Below are positions 45,311-53,799 of a DNA stretch of 64,000 nt, in pieces; the stretch's first letter is position 1; each line of letters starts with the position of its first letter. The DNA is from Halonatronomonas sp964558325 (GTDB taxonomy: Bacteria; Bacillota; Halanaerobiia; Halanaerobiales; Halarsenatibacteraceae), in NCBI GenBank assembly GCA_964558325.1, contig CAZLCX010000007.1:42079-106078 (forward strand), written 5' to 3'. Made by a program: the position numbers and the translations under genes. The notes beneath the pieces were generated by a model. That model was not told where the DNA came from. It did no database searches and saw nothing but the letters and a program-made list of their open reading frames with translations.

Positions 45311-45337
45311 ATTAAAGTAGGAAATTAAAAATAACCC

Positions 45338-45366
45338 TTGCATTTTATTTTAATACAGGATATAAT
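45338..45366 (+). promoter_or_regulatory. argG T-box promoter
   Basis: TTGCAT, 17 bp, TATAAT. Nearly identical to the promoter at 61404-61432. Confidence 0.75.
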
Positions 45367-45397
45367 AAAAAGCAATAAAATAAACTTGCAAAAATCG

Positions 45398-45660
45398 TTG
45401 ATCAGGAGAGTAAATCTAAAATAGTGGAGAGAGCGAACTGGGTTGGTGGAAGCCAGGGAAGCTATTTAGATTGAACCGCACCTGGGAGATGTTTCAGTCA
45501 AAGCTTAAACAGCTGATAGCTGAAATCGCTTACCGGCGTTACAGAGTAGAGTGGATCGTTATCTGAGACCAATCAGATAACCGTCAACTAGAGTGGTACC
45601 ACGGTGATCTTATCTCCCCGTCTCTTGCTAGCAATTGCTGGCTGAGGCGGGGATTTTTTA
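45398..45660 (+). ncRNA. T-box leader, arginine (CGC) specifier, upstream of argG
   Basis: tRNA-sensing leader. Stem I carries AGAGAGC and GGGTTGGTGGAAGCC. The region GAAC-CGC-ACC-TGGGAG places the specifier CGC (Arg) at 45477-45479. The T-box proper reads AGAGTGGTACCACGG. The terminator is TCCCCGTCTC/GAGGCGGGGA (45615-45653) plus TTTTTT. Uncharged tRNA-Arg should allow read-through into argG. Confidence 0.93.
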
Positions 45661-45739
45661 ATTTATAAAAATTTTTATTTAAACCTAAACAAGATAATTA
45701 CTAAAAATCATTAATCAGATTATACGAGGAGAGATATCA

Positions 45740-45820
45740 ATGAAATTTAAAAAATACCGACGACGATATAGATTAATAGCTGACAGACAAAATTATTTCA
45801 TCAGAGAAAACAACCATTGA
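45740..45820 (+). CDS. Arg-rich 26-residue mini-ORF between T-box and argG
   Basis: ATG at 45740 with GAGGAGAG seven bases before it; the peptide reads MKFKKYRRRYRLIADRQNYF and then six more residues. Six of 26 residues are Arg, including three consecutive CGA codons, a slow-decoding set in many bacteria. It ends 27 bases before argG. It may be a leader peptide sensing arginine, a small basic protein, or chance. No alternative hairpin covering the argG ribosome site is obvious. Confidence 0.45.
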   Translation: MKFKKYRRRYRLIADRQNYFIRENNH

Positions 45821-45847
45821 CTAAAAAATTTCTAGGAGGAAAAAATA

Positions 45848-47086
45848 ATGATTAATAAAATAGTATTAGCATATTCAGGTGGTCTTGATACATCAGTCGC
45901 AATTAAATGGTTACAGGAAAAATATGAGGCAGAAATTATAACCTATACAGCAGATTTAGGACAGCAGGATTTAAATAAAAAAGAATTAAAGGAAAAAGCA
46001 TTAGAAACAGGAGCAAGTCAGGTCATAATTGAAGATTTAAAATCTGAGTTTATCAATGATTATGTCTTCCCTGCCCTCCAGGTAGGGGCAGTCTATGAAG
46101 GCAAATATCCCATGGCAACAGCCCTGGCCAGGCCTTTAATCGCAAAAAGAATGGTTGCTGCTGCTGAAGCCGCTGGCGCAGATGCAGTCGCCCACGGCTG
46201 TACCGGCAAAGGTAATGACCAGGTAAGGTTTGAAACAGCCTTTGCTGCCTTAAACCCTGAGTTAGAAGTAATCGCACCTTTAAGGGACTGGGGCTTTACA
46301 ACCAGAGAGACAGAAATAGAATATGCAAAAAAACATAATATTCCAGTCAAGGCTACAAGTTCATCACCTTATAGTATAGACGAAAATATCTGGGGAATAA
46401 GTGTTGAATGTGGCCAGCTAGAAGACCCCTGGTTAGAGCCACCAGCTGATGCCTATCAGTGGACAAAGGCCATTGAAGACACCCCTGATAAAGCTATCTA
46501 TCTAACTTTAGGCTTTGAATCTGGAGTTCCAGTAAGCTTAAATGGTCAGACCTTAAAACCCCTGGAACTGGTTCAAAAACTAAATAAGATTGGGGCAAAT
46601 TATGGTATCGGCAGAATTGATATGGTTGAAAATAGACTGGTCGGGATCAAATCCAGGGAGATCTATGAAGCACCAGCCGCCTCAATTCTGATGCAGGCCC
46701 ACCAGGACTTATCAGCATTAGTTCTCCAGAGAGAAACCCTGCATTTTAAAGAAACCCTAATGCCTAAATATAGTGAGACAGTCTATTATGGCCTCTGGTT
46801 CTCTGAGTTAAGACAGGCCATGCAGGCATTTTTCAATAGCTTTAAAGCTAAAATTAATGGAGAAGTTAAAATTAAATTATATAAAGGCCAGGCCAAGGTT
46901 GTTGGTAGAAAATCCAGTAACTCACTTTATGATAATGGTCTTGCCACCTATGATAAAAATGATAGTTTCGACCATGACGCAGCGGCCGGCTTTATTAAGC
47001 TCTGGTCACTGCCTTTAAAGACTGCTGGCCAGGCCAAGAAAGCAGAAAAAGAAGAAAATAATATCAGTAAGAGGCAGATAATATGA
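45848..47086 (+). CDS. argG: Argininosuccinate synthase ArgG
   Basis: Joins citrulline and aspartate with ATP in arginine synthesis. The 412 residues show the P-loop-like LAYSGGLDTSVAI (~7-19), AHGCTGKGNDQVRFE and ATSSSPYSIDENIWG. AGGAGG precedes the ATG. It is led by an arginine-specific T-box and overlaps argH by four bases (ATGA), so both last steps of arginine synthesis are controlled together by tRNA-Arg charging. Confidence 0.97.
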   Translation: MINKIVLAYSGGLDTSVAIKWLQEKYEAEIITYTADLGQQDLNKKELKEKALETGASQVIIEDLKSEFINDYVFPALQVGAVYEGKYPMATALARPLIAKRMVAAAEAAGADAVAHGCTGKGNDQVRFETAFAALNPELEVIAPLRDWGFTTRETEIEYAKKHNIPVKATSSSPYSIDENIWGISVECGQLEDPWLEPPADAYQWTKAIEDTPDKAIYLTLGFESGVPVSLNGQTLKPLELVQKLNKIGANYGIGRIDMVENRLVGIKSREIYEAPAASILMQAHQDLSALVLQRETLHFKETLMPKYSETVYYGLWFSELRQAMQAFFNSFKAKINGEVKIKLYKGQAKVVGRKSSNSLYDNGLATYDKNDSFDHDAAAGFIKLWSLPLKTAGQAKKAEKEENNISKRQII

Positions 47087-48501
47087 AACTCTGGGGTGGA
47101 AACTTTAATTCAGACCCAAGTAAAAAATTAAATAGCTTTAACTCTTCACTCCCCTTTGATATTAAATTATATAAATATGATATAGCAGGTAGTAAAGCCC
47201 ATGTAAGGATGCTGGCAGCCCAGGAGATAATATCTAAAAAAGATAAAGACTTAATTTTAAATGGTCTCACAATAGTTGAAAATACAATTACGCAGGCCAT
47301 TGAAAATGGCGATTACCTAAATTATGAGACTGAAGATATCCATAGTTTGGTTGAAGAATTATTGACTGAAGAAATAGGCCCTGTTGCCGGGAAAATGCAT
47401 ACTGGCAGAAGTAGAAATGACCAGGTTGCCCTTGATATTAAACTCTATTTAAAGGATCAGATAAATAATATTCAGGATTTATTAAAGGTTTCAATACTCA
47501 CACTGGCTGAACTGGCAGAAAATGAAACTGAAACTCTGATGCCTGGATACACTCATCTCCAGGCAGCTCAACCTATTACCTTAGGCCATCATCTGCTGGC
47601 CTATGCCTGGAAATTAAAGCGGGATTATGATAAATTAACAAATACCTATAATAGACATAACTTATCTCCCCTGGGGGCAGGAGCCCTTGCAGGCAGCAGT
47701 TTCCCTTTAAATAGAGAAATGGTTGCAGCTGAATTAGATTTTGCCGGAATTACTGAAAATTCCCTGGACACTGTTAGTGATAGAGATTTCCTTTTAGATT
47801 TTCAGAGCTCAGCAGTTAATCTAGTTATCCATCTCAGCAGTCTTGCCGAAGAGATAATCACCTGGAATAGCCCAAATTACAACTTTATTGAAATTAGTGA
47901 TCAAATGGCAACTGGCAGCAGCATTATGCCCCAGAAGAAAAATCCTGATGTGGCCGAGCTAATCAGAGGAAAATCTGGCAGAATCCTGGGCAATCATACA
48001 GCCCTGGCTGCCTCCCTAAAAGGCCTGCCCCTGGCCTATAACAAAGATTTACAGGAAGATAAAGAAGGTTTATTTGATTCTGTTGAAAATTTAATTGAAA
48101 TTTTAAAAGTTCTTCCTGACTTTTTGAAATCAATCTCATTTAATAGAGATAAGCTTAAAGAAGCAACCTATCAGGGCTTCTTAAATGCAACTGAACTTGC
48201 TGATTATTTAGCCGCTAAAGGCCTGCCTTTCAGGTTGGCCCATCAGGTTTCTGGCAGGACAGTAAATTATGCAGTAAATAATAACTGCCAGTTATCTGAA
48301 ATTAAACTGGAAAATTTACAGGAGATCTTAGATCAGGTTATAAACTCCAGTAATACCAGTCATTTAAATATAAAAGTTGAGAAAGATATATATAATTGGC
48401 TGGATTTAAATAATGCTGTCAAAAGAAAAAATCTTCCAGGAGGCCCTGCCCCGGAACAGGTAAAAAGGCAGATTATAAGTTTAAAAAAAATATTTAATTA
48501 A
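47083..48501 (+). CDS. argH: Argininosuccinate lyase ArgH
   Basis: Splits argininosuccinate into arginine and fumarate. The 472 residues start MKLWGGNFNSDPSKKLNSF; HTGRSRNDQVALD and the fumarase-superfamily signature GSSIMPQKKNPD are intact. Stop and start codons overlap with argG. No terminator is obvious in the 120 bases after it. Confidence 0.96.
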   Translation: MKLWGGNFNSDPSKKLNSFNSSLPFDIKLYKYDIAGSKAHVRMLAAQEIISKKDKDLILNGLTIVENTITQAIENGDYLNYETEDIHSLVEELLTEEIGPVAGKMHTGRSRNDQVALDIKLYLKDQINNIQDLLKVSILTLAELAENETETLMPGYTHLQAAQPITLGHHLLAYAWKLKRDYDKLTNTYNRHNLSPLGAGALAGSSFPLNREMVAAELDFAGITENSLDTVSDRDFLLDFQSSAVNLVIHLSSLAEEIITWNSPNYNFIEISDQMATGSSIMPQKKNPDVAELIRGKSGRILGNHTALAASLKGLPLAYNKDLQEDKEGLFDSVENLIEILKVLPDFLKSISFNRDKLKEATYQGFLNATELADYLAAKGLPFRLAHQVSGRTVNYAVNNNCQLSEIKLENLQEILDQVINSSNTSHLNIKVEKDIYNWLDLNNAVKRKNLPGGPAPEQVKRQIISLKKIFN

Positions 48502-48620
48502 ATAATACCATTAAGCACTATTCCTCTTGCCACAATCAAAATTTTGTTGTATAATTGATATGTCAAATGTGATAAATATGTGATAATAATTTGATATAAT
48601 TTAAAGAAGGGGATGGTATA

Positions 48621-49274
48621 ATGGTAAAATTTCTAATTGCCATACCATTAGTACTTGCATTGATTTTTATCGGGGCCTTTGTTAATCCTTTGGATTCAAT
48701 AGATTATTTATTGCCAACTGAAACTAGACTTTCTACTGACCCCTTAAATCCAATAAATTATAGTTTAAATATAGATTTAGAAAATACAAGTTTTGATAAG
48801 CAGGGTTATAATATGTGCTCAGGTTACGCAGCTGCATTTATTCACAGATATTATGGCCAGCCTACTTCAGGAACTCAGATTTATCAGGAAATTGCTTATG
48901 ATCTCCCTTTTGATATAGGAGTACCGCCTCATAGACTAATTGCTTACTTTAGAGATAATAAACTAAAGGCTGCTGCTAGAACAGGTGAATTAGATGAATT
49001 AAAATATTTCTCATCTCAAAATATTCCTGTAATTGTCTTGGTAGGTGAAGGTTTAAAATGGCAGCATTATATGGTTTTAGTCGGATATAGCGAAGAAGAT
49101 AATGAAATGTATTTTTATGATCCTGAATCTGGTCCAGCAATGACAGTCCGTGAAAAACCAGGGAATAAAACATTACCAACTGATGACTTTTTAAGTATCT
49201 GGAAAAATAATTTACCTTTCTTCTCTCAGGTATTTATTACAGTAGAAGAACTTCAAATGGAGAAGTCAGCATAA
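48621..49274 (+). CDS. Membrane-anchored C39-like cysteine peptidase
   Basis: 217 residues: an N-terminal membrane anchor or signal (~3-21) then a papain-like C39_2 domain. The likely triad is Cys66 (NMCSGYAAAF), His149 (WQHYMVLVGY) and Asp167 (FYDPESG). It probably faces the periplasm. It is not fused to an ABC exporter, so a role in bacteriocin processing is not supported. GGGGAT precedes the ATG; a strong terminator follows. Confidence 0.8.
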   Translation: MVKFLIAIPLVLALIFIGAFVNPLDSIDYLLPTETRLSTDPLNPINYSLNIDLENTSFDKQGYNMCSGYAAAFIHRYYGQPTSGTQIYQEIAYDLPFDIGVPPHRLIAYFRDNKLKAAARTGELDELKYFSSQNIPVIVLVGEGLKWQHYMVLVGYSEEDNEMYFYDPESGPAMTVREKPGNKTLPTDDFLSIWKNNLPFFSQVFITVEELQMEKSA

Positions 49275-49278
49275 TAAA

Positions 49279-49305
49279 AAAGCCCCTAATCAGGGGCTTT
49301 TTTTG
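49279..49305. terminator. Terminator between the C39 peptidase and the chromate transporter
   Basis: 8-bp stem AAGCCCCT/AGGGGCTT with an AATC loop, then TTTTT on the plus side and a run of A on the left, so bidirectional. Confidence 0.85.
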
Positions 49306-49310
49306 AGTTG

Positions 49311-49829
49311 TTAGAATATAAAAATACCTGCAAACCCCATTATTAAAATTAACAGACCAGGATGCAGGCTGGTAAATAATAATACAAAAAATACTAAGCC
49401 TGCAATTATAAGGCCTGCGAGATTCCATGATAAAGCAGCTGAAGATGTATATAAAAAATAAGCTATTAAACCGGCAGTTGCAAAAGCAACGGCTTTAAGA
49501 AAAGATGCGAAATGTGGTGAGTCCTGTAATTGAGCCATAACTGATATCAAAATAATTATTATTAATGCTGGAGGTAATATAACTCCAATATTAGCTGCCA
49601 GCACCCCAGGAATCCCGGCAACCCTGTAGCCAGTTAAAGTTGCAAATTTAATAGAAATTGCCCCAGGAATACCCTGGATAATTCCAGTAAATTCTACAAA
49701 TTGATCCCCGGTCATCCACTGATAATTCTTAACTACCTCTTTCTCAATTAATGGATAAAATACATAACCTCCACCAATACTTAAAAAACCTACTCTAAAA
49801 AAAGCAACAAAAAGATTAATTAAAACCAA
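49311..49829 (-). CDS. Short-chain chromate transporter (CHR) protein
   Basis: Single CHR domain, 172 residues, five or six spans. Signatures: FRVGFLSIGGGYVFYPLIE and GIIQGIPGAISIKFATLTG. Short CHR proteins usually come as adjacent pairs that form one pump, yet no partner gene is seen here. The start is TTG at 49829 behind AGGTGA, which overlaps the end of the YbjQ gene. The substrate may be chromate or sulfate; neither is proven. Confidence 0.85.
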   Translation of the reverse strand: MVLINLFVAFFRVGFLSIGGGYVFYPLIEKEVVKNYQWMTGDQFVEFTGIIQGIPGAISIKFATLTGYRVAGIPGVLAANIGVILPPALIIIILISVMAQLQDSPHFASFLKAVAFATAGLIAYFLYTSSAALSWNLAGLIIAGLVFFVLLFTSLHPGLLILIMGFAGIFIF

Positions 49830-49838
49830 TTATATCAC

Positions 49839-50141
49839 CTAAAACTTTACTGCAGTACCATAGGCAACAATCTCTGCAGCTCCATTAGTTATAGTTGAAG
49901 TTGCAAATCTAACTCCAATTACTGCATCCGCTCCTAGCTCCTCAGCTTCAGCTTCCATCTCATCTAATGCCTGATCTCTAGCTTCTTTTAATAAATCAGA
50001 ATATTCCTTAACATTTCCCCCAAAAAGTTTTCTAATTCCAGCAGTTATATCTTTTCCTAGATGAACTGCTTTCATTTCACTGCCTCTAACAAGGCCTATC
50101 GTCTCATAATCTCTTTTTAAATCAGTAGTTGCTAATAACAT
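49839..50141 (-). CDS. YbjQ/UPF0145 family protein
   Basis: Small conserved protein, 100 residues. LVRGSEMKAVHLGKDI, MEAEAEELGADAVIGVRF and the ending VAYGTAVKF are typical of the family, which forms pentamers and was once called heavy-metal-binding. GAGGG precedes the ATG. It is followed by the chromate transporter gene nine bases on. The function is unknown. Confidence 0.88.
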   Translation of the reverse strand: MLLATTDLKRDYETIGLVRGSEMKAVHLGKDITAGIRKLFGGNVKEYSDLLKEARDQALDEMEAEAEELGADAVIGVRFATSTITNGAAEIVAYGTAVKF

Positions 50142-50244
50142 TAATTACCCTCCTAATCACTTGTAAATATCCACCATCCTGTTACAATATAATTATAACA
50201 TTAAATAATTATAAAACAAAAGCATTGTTGAAGGGATAGATATT

Positions 50245-51108
50245 ATGCTAAAAAATAAAACAGTCAATATAATTATATTTTCCATACTGACAGTTATTCT
50301 GCTGTCAGTACCAGCCCTGGCCAGTGATATTTCATTCAATAACCTGGAATCTGAAACCGGAAGTATTATAACTGTTATAACCCACACAGATCTGATTAAT
50401 GGAGAAATAATTTTAAATAATGAAAGTTTTCCAATCAGATCTGATAATAATCGGGGCATCAGTATTCTACCTATCTCCTACTGGTGGTCTCCAGGAGAAT
50501 ACACCGCCACTGTTATTGATAATCAGGGCAGAACCTGGTTAAAAGAAGATATTACAATAAAAGGTGCTGACTTTGATAAAAGTTACTTAACAATCGATGA
50601 TGAGCAGGAAGAAATTGTACGGCCAACAGACCCAGAACAGCAGGCAAGAAAAGAAAGGGATCAGGAAAAGATCCAGGCCGCCAGAGCTGAAAGCCATCAG
50701 GACCGTCTCTGGGATGAAAGCTTTAGCTGGCCCCTGGATGGCCGCCTGACAACAGATTTTGGTGCCACTAGATACCATAATAACGAACTGGCCAATAGAC
50801 ATAACGGCATAGATATAGCAGCTCCTACAGGAACTCCTGTTGCAGCCAGTAATACTGGCCAGGTTACTCTTGCAGCAGACCTTCTGGTCACCGGTAAAAC
50901 AATTATCATAGATCATGGCTGGAATATCTACTCATCCTATTTGCATTTAAGTGAACTATTTGTTGAAAAAGGCGATTATATCACAAAGGGGGACGAAATA
51001 GGTGCAGTTGGTTCAACTGGATTTTCAACAGGTCCTCATTTACACTGGTCAATCTCCTATAATCGTATTTTTTTAGACCCCAGAAGTTTTGTGGATTTAG
51101 AGCTATAG
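50245..51108 (+). CDS. M23 family metallopeptidase (LytM-type)
   Basis: Cell-wall hydrolase or divisome regulator, 287 residues. A signal/anchor spans ~8-27, an Ig-like beta domain follows (~30-115), then a charged linker (~125-155) and an M23 domain (~160-287). Metal ligands appear intact: NRHNGIDIAAP (His and Asp) and GPHLHWSI (HxH). It therefore looks catalytically active. The AGGGAT ribosome site is modest. Monocistronic. Confidence 0.9.
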   Translation: MLKNKTVNIIIFSILTVILLSVPALASDISFNNLESETGSIITVITHTDLINGEIILNNESFPIRSDNNRGISILPISYWWSPGEYTATVIDNQGRTWLKEDITIKGADFDKSYLTIDDEQEEIVRPTDPEQQARKERDQEKIQAARAESHQDRLWDESFSWPLDGRLTTDFGATRYHNNELANRHNGIDIAAPTGTPVAASNTGQVTLAADLLVTGKTIIIDHGWNIYSSYLHLSELFVEKGDYITKGDEIGAVGSTGFSTGPHLHWSISYNRIFLDPRSFVDLEL

Positions 51109-51134
51109 AATAATAAATAGCTACTAACCAGGAA

Positions 51135-51165
51135 AAAGGCCCTAATTTCAAGAATCAGGGCCTTT
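51135..51165. terminator. Terminator shared by the M23 gene and the iadA-opp operon
   Basis: 9-bp stem AAAGGCCCT/AGGGCCTTT plus inner pairs; T-rich on the plus side. Confidence 0.75.
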
Positions 51166-51202
51166 AACTTTATCCATTTTAAAATTTTATACTATTAAAG
51201 AT

Positions 51203-52744
51203 TTATTCAAAACTCCATAAATTGATATGGGAAATTGGATTTCTAAAATCATTAAATAAATCTTCAGGTATATTAAGCTGGTCATTATAAGCTAAACCAG
51301 AAATTGGCCAGTATAATGGATAAGAAGGCACATCTTCCATGGCAACTTCCTGAACCTCTCTAAATAATTCCCAGCGTTTCTCTGAATCAGTCTCAACCCT
51401 TATCTGTTCAATTAATTCATCAACCTCGTCATTTTGATACTCACCAAAGATAGGGTTCCAGCTAGATTCTGAATACCAGTTTTCAATAAAACTAAATGGA
51501 TCTGGAGCTGTAGCTGACCATCTTTCTCTAAAGATAGGAGCCTCTCCTTCACCGGTGGCATCTAAATAGGTACCCCATTCAAGAGTTACAACCTCTGCTT
51601 CAATACCGACATCAGCTAGCTGCTGCTGAATCTGCTCAACTTCCATTACTCTCTCACGATAATCTGAAGGAGCATAAATTTCAGTTTCAAAACCATCAGG
51701 ATATCCAGCTTCTTCTAATAACTCTCTAGCTTTGTCAGGATTATATTCATAGGCATTCGCATCAGGAGCTGAGCCTGCATGGAATCCTGGCACCCTCCCA
51801 ACAGCTGGAACAGCTAAATCGCCCCGGGTTAAAGCAATTAATTCTTCTCTGTTGATAGCATAGGCCACTGCCTGTCTCAATCTCTTATCAGAAAAGATAG
51901 AATCATCCCTTTTATTAAAGACTATCCTGTGATCTTCAAAGATTTCAAATGATCCAAACTTAAGCTCAGCAGATGGATTATCTTTTAAACTATTGTATTC
52001 ATCTGCAGGCAATTCAGCTATAAAATCAATCTCTTTTGATTCCAATGCCATTACCGCTGTGCTAATCTCTGGATAAAAACGGAATTCTAAATTAGGGACT
52101 TCTGCTACATGATGCCAGTAGTCATCAAATCTTTCTAACTCAATAAAAGAGCCTGAATGATGTTCAACAAATTGATAGGGGCCACTCCCAACTGGGTTCT
52201 TTTCATATTCTTCCCAGCCAACTTCCTCAATATATTCTTTAGGCAGTACATGTCCCCTTAGACGGGCGGTAGTTAAAAATGCAACATCAGGATTTTCCAG
52301 TTTAATTTCAAGAGTATAATCATCAATCAAATTTAATTCTTCAATTGACTGATAATAGCTATGATGAGGAGAGCCCATCTCTTCATCCATATACTGCTCA
52401 TATGAGAACTTAACATCTTCAGCAGTTAATTCATTCCCATCATGGAATGTAATCCCCTCTCTAATATGAAAGGTATAAACCTTCCCATCATCAGATATTT
52501 CATAATCCTCAGCAACTGCACCTTCAGTTGTATAATCACCTTCAGAATCAAGCTCTAATAAAGGATCGTGAATCATGCTTAAAACAAAACCAGCCTCAGT
52601 ATCCTCCCTGGTAACCGGGTTAAGTCTGGAAGGTTCTGACTGAATTGAAATTCTAATAGTATCACGGGCCATAACTTCTCCATTCGCCATCACAACAAGG
52701 CCAAAAACTAACGATAATACTAAAATAATACTTAACTTTTTCAA
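51203..52744 (-). CDS. oppA: Peptide-binding protein of the iadA-linked importer
   Basis: Family 5 receptor, 513 residues, delivering ligand to OppBC. The signal peptide (~1-26, MKKLSIILVLSLVFGLVVMA) has no lipobox Cys. Family features: YTFHIREGITFHDGNELTAEDVKFS, VGSGPYQFVEH and RQAVAYAINREEL. The start is TTG at 52744 with AGGAGG upstream. It is the last gene of the operon, about 100 bases after oppF. Co-location with isoaspartyl dipeptidase suggests it binds isoaspartyl or related small peptides (inference). Confidence 0.88.
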   Translation of the reverse strand: MKKLSIILVLSLVFGLVVMANGEVMARDTIRISIQSEPSRLNPVTREDTEAGFVLSMIHDPLLELDSEGDYTTEGAVAEDYEISDDGKVYTFHIREGITFHDGNELTAEDVKFSYEQYMDEEMGSPHHSYYQSIEELNLIDDYTLEIKLENPDVAFLTTARLRGHVLPKEYIEEVGWEEYEKNPVGSGPYQFVEHHSGSFIELERFDDYWHHVAEVPNLEFRFYPEISTAVMALESKEIDFIAELPADEYNSLKDNPSAELKFGSFEIFEDHRIVFNKRDDSIFSDKRLRQAVAYAINREELIALTRGDLAVPAVGRVPGFHAGSAPDANAYEYNPDKARELLEEAGYPDGFETEIYAPSDYRERVMEVEQIQQQLADVGIEAEVVTLEWGTYLDATGEGEAPIFRERWSATAPDPFSFIENWYSESSWNPIFGEYQNDEVDELIEQIRVETDSEKRWELFREVQEVAMEDVPSYPLYWPISGLAYNDQLNIPEDLFNDFRNPISHINLWSFE

Positions 52745-52842
52745 ATTTATCCCTCCTGAGTTTTAGAATAATAAAATCTTAAAACCTTTATCTTGATTGG
52801 CCAGAACCACCTCCTTAAATTATTGGCTTACTCTTTTTATCA

Positions 52843-53799
52843 TTAGTCCAGATCATATAAATGACAGGCCACCTTTCTGCCCTGCCGATAATTAAAAGCA
52901 GGACTTGCCTGGTCACAGATAGGCATCTTTTCTGGACAACGGGGATGAAAATGACAGCCAGCTGGGGGATTAACCGGGCTAGGCACTTCCCCCATCAAAA
53001 CTGAATCCAATTGTCTCTCTGGGGTAGGTTCCGGTACTGAGCTAAATAAACCCCTGGTATACGGGTGCATCGGTTCCTTAAACATTTCATCAACCCCACC
53101 CTGCTCCACCATTCTGCCCAGATACATAACACCTATTCTATCAGAAATAACTCTGATCAGATTAATATCATGGGAGATAAAGAAATAGGTTAAATCCTTC
53201 TCCTTTTTTATTTTTGCCAGCAACTTCAAGATTTTGGCCTGAACTGAAACATCCAGGGCCGATGTAGGCTCATCCAAAAAGACAACTTCTGGATCAACAG
53301 CCAGAGCCCTGGCCACAACAACTCTCTGCTTCTGCCCCCCTGATAATTCATGGGGATAACGGATCATATGTTCTGCCTGCAGCCCCATGCTTTTTAATAA
53401 TCTAACAATTTCAACAGTTATCTCCTCACGACCTTTAGCTAATTTATGAACTTTAAAGGGCCTTGCCAGATTATCATAAATTGTCATTCTTGGATTTAAA
53501 GAGGTATGGGGGTCCTGAAAAACAAGACTCAGCTGTCTCCTTAAGAACTTTAATTGTTTCTTATCATAATTGGTAATATCTTCACCCTTAAATTTTATAC
53601 TGCCACCACTGGAATCCAGCAGTCTAAGTAATAATCTCGATAGTGTAGACTTGCCGCAACCTGATTCACCTACCAGGCCAAATACTTCCCCGGCTCTTAA
53701 TTCCAGGTCAACTCCATCAACAGCTCTAACATCCCCCTCTTTACTGGGAAATACCTTCTGAATATTTTCTGCCTGTAAAATTATCTCTGCTCCATTCAT
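52843..53799 (-). CDS. oppF: Peptide importer ATPase OppF
   Basis: ATPase subunit, 318 residues. Walker A GESGCGKST (~39-47), LSGGQKQR, VFLDEPTSALD and FISHD are intact. The C-terminal oligopeptide extension (PPAGCHFHPRCPEKMPIC) carries the Cys set typical of OppD/OppF. It overlaps oppD by four bases. Confidence 0.94.
   Translation of the reverse strand: MNGAEIILQAENIQKVFPSKEGDVRAVDGVDLELRAGEVFGLVGESGCGKSTLSRLLLRLLDSSGGSIKFKGEDITNYDKKQLKFLRRQLSLVFQDPHTSLNPRMTIYDNLARPFKVHKLAKGREEITVEIVRLLKSMGLQAEHMIRYPHELSGGQKQRVVVARALAVDPEVVFLDEPTSALDVSVQAKILKLLAKIKKEKDLTYFFISHDINLIRVISDRIGVMYLGRMVEQGGVDEMFKEPMHPYTRGLFSSVPEPTPERQLDSVLMGEVPSPVNPPAGCHFHPRCPEKMPICDQASPAFNYRQGRKVACHLYDLD

Noticed and set aside
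45477..45479. Alternative T-box specifiers ACC (Thr) or CAC (His) in the same loop
   Set aside because: Alignment to the usual GAAC-NNN-xCC pattern and the argG context favour CGC; the thr operon runs the other way.
45398..45660. The paired T-boxes as ends of a mobile element
   Set aside because: They are complete riboswitches with promoters and lie directly before genes; no transposase or terminal repeats are seen.
49311..49829. Chromate transporter as a truncated gene
   Set aside because: Single-domain CHR proteins of about this length are a normal type; only the lack of a partner is odd.
52745..52842. Extra AAGGAGG between oppF and oppA as a hidden gene
   Set aside because: The only frame behind it ends after about 15 codons and has no recognisable content.
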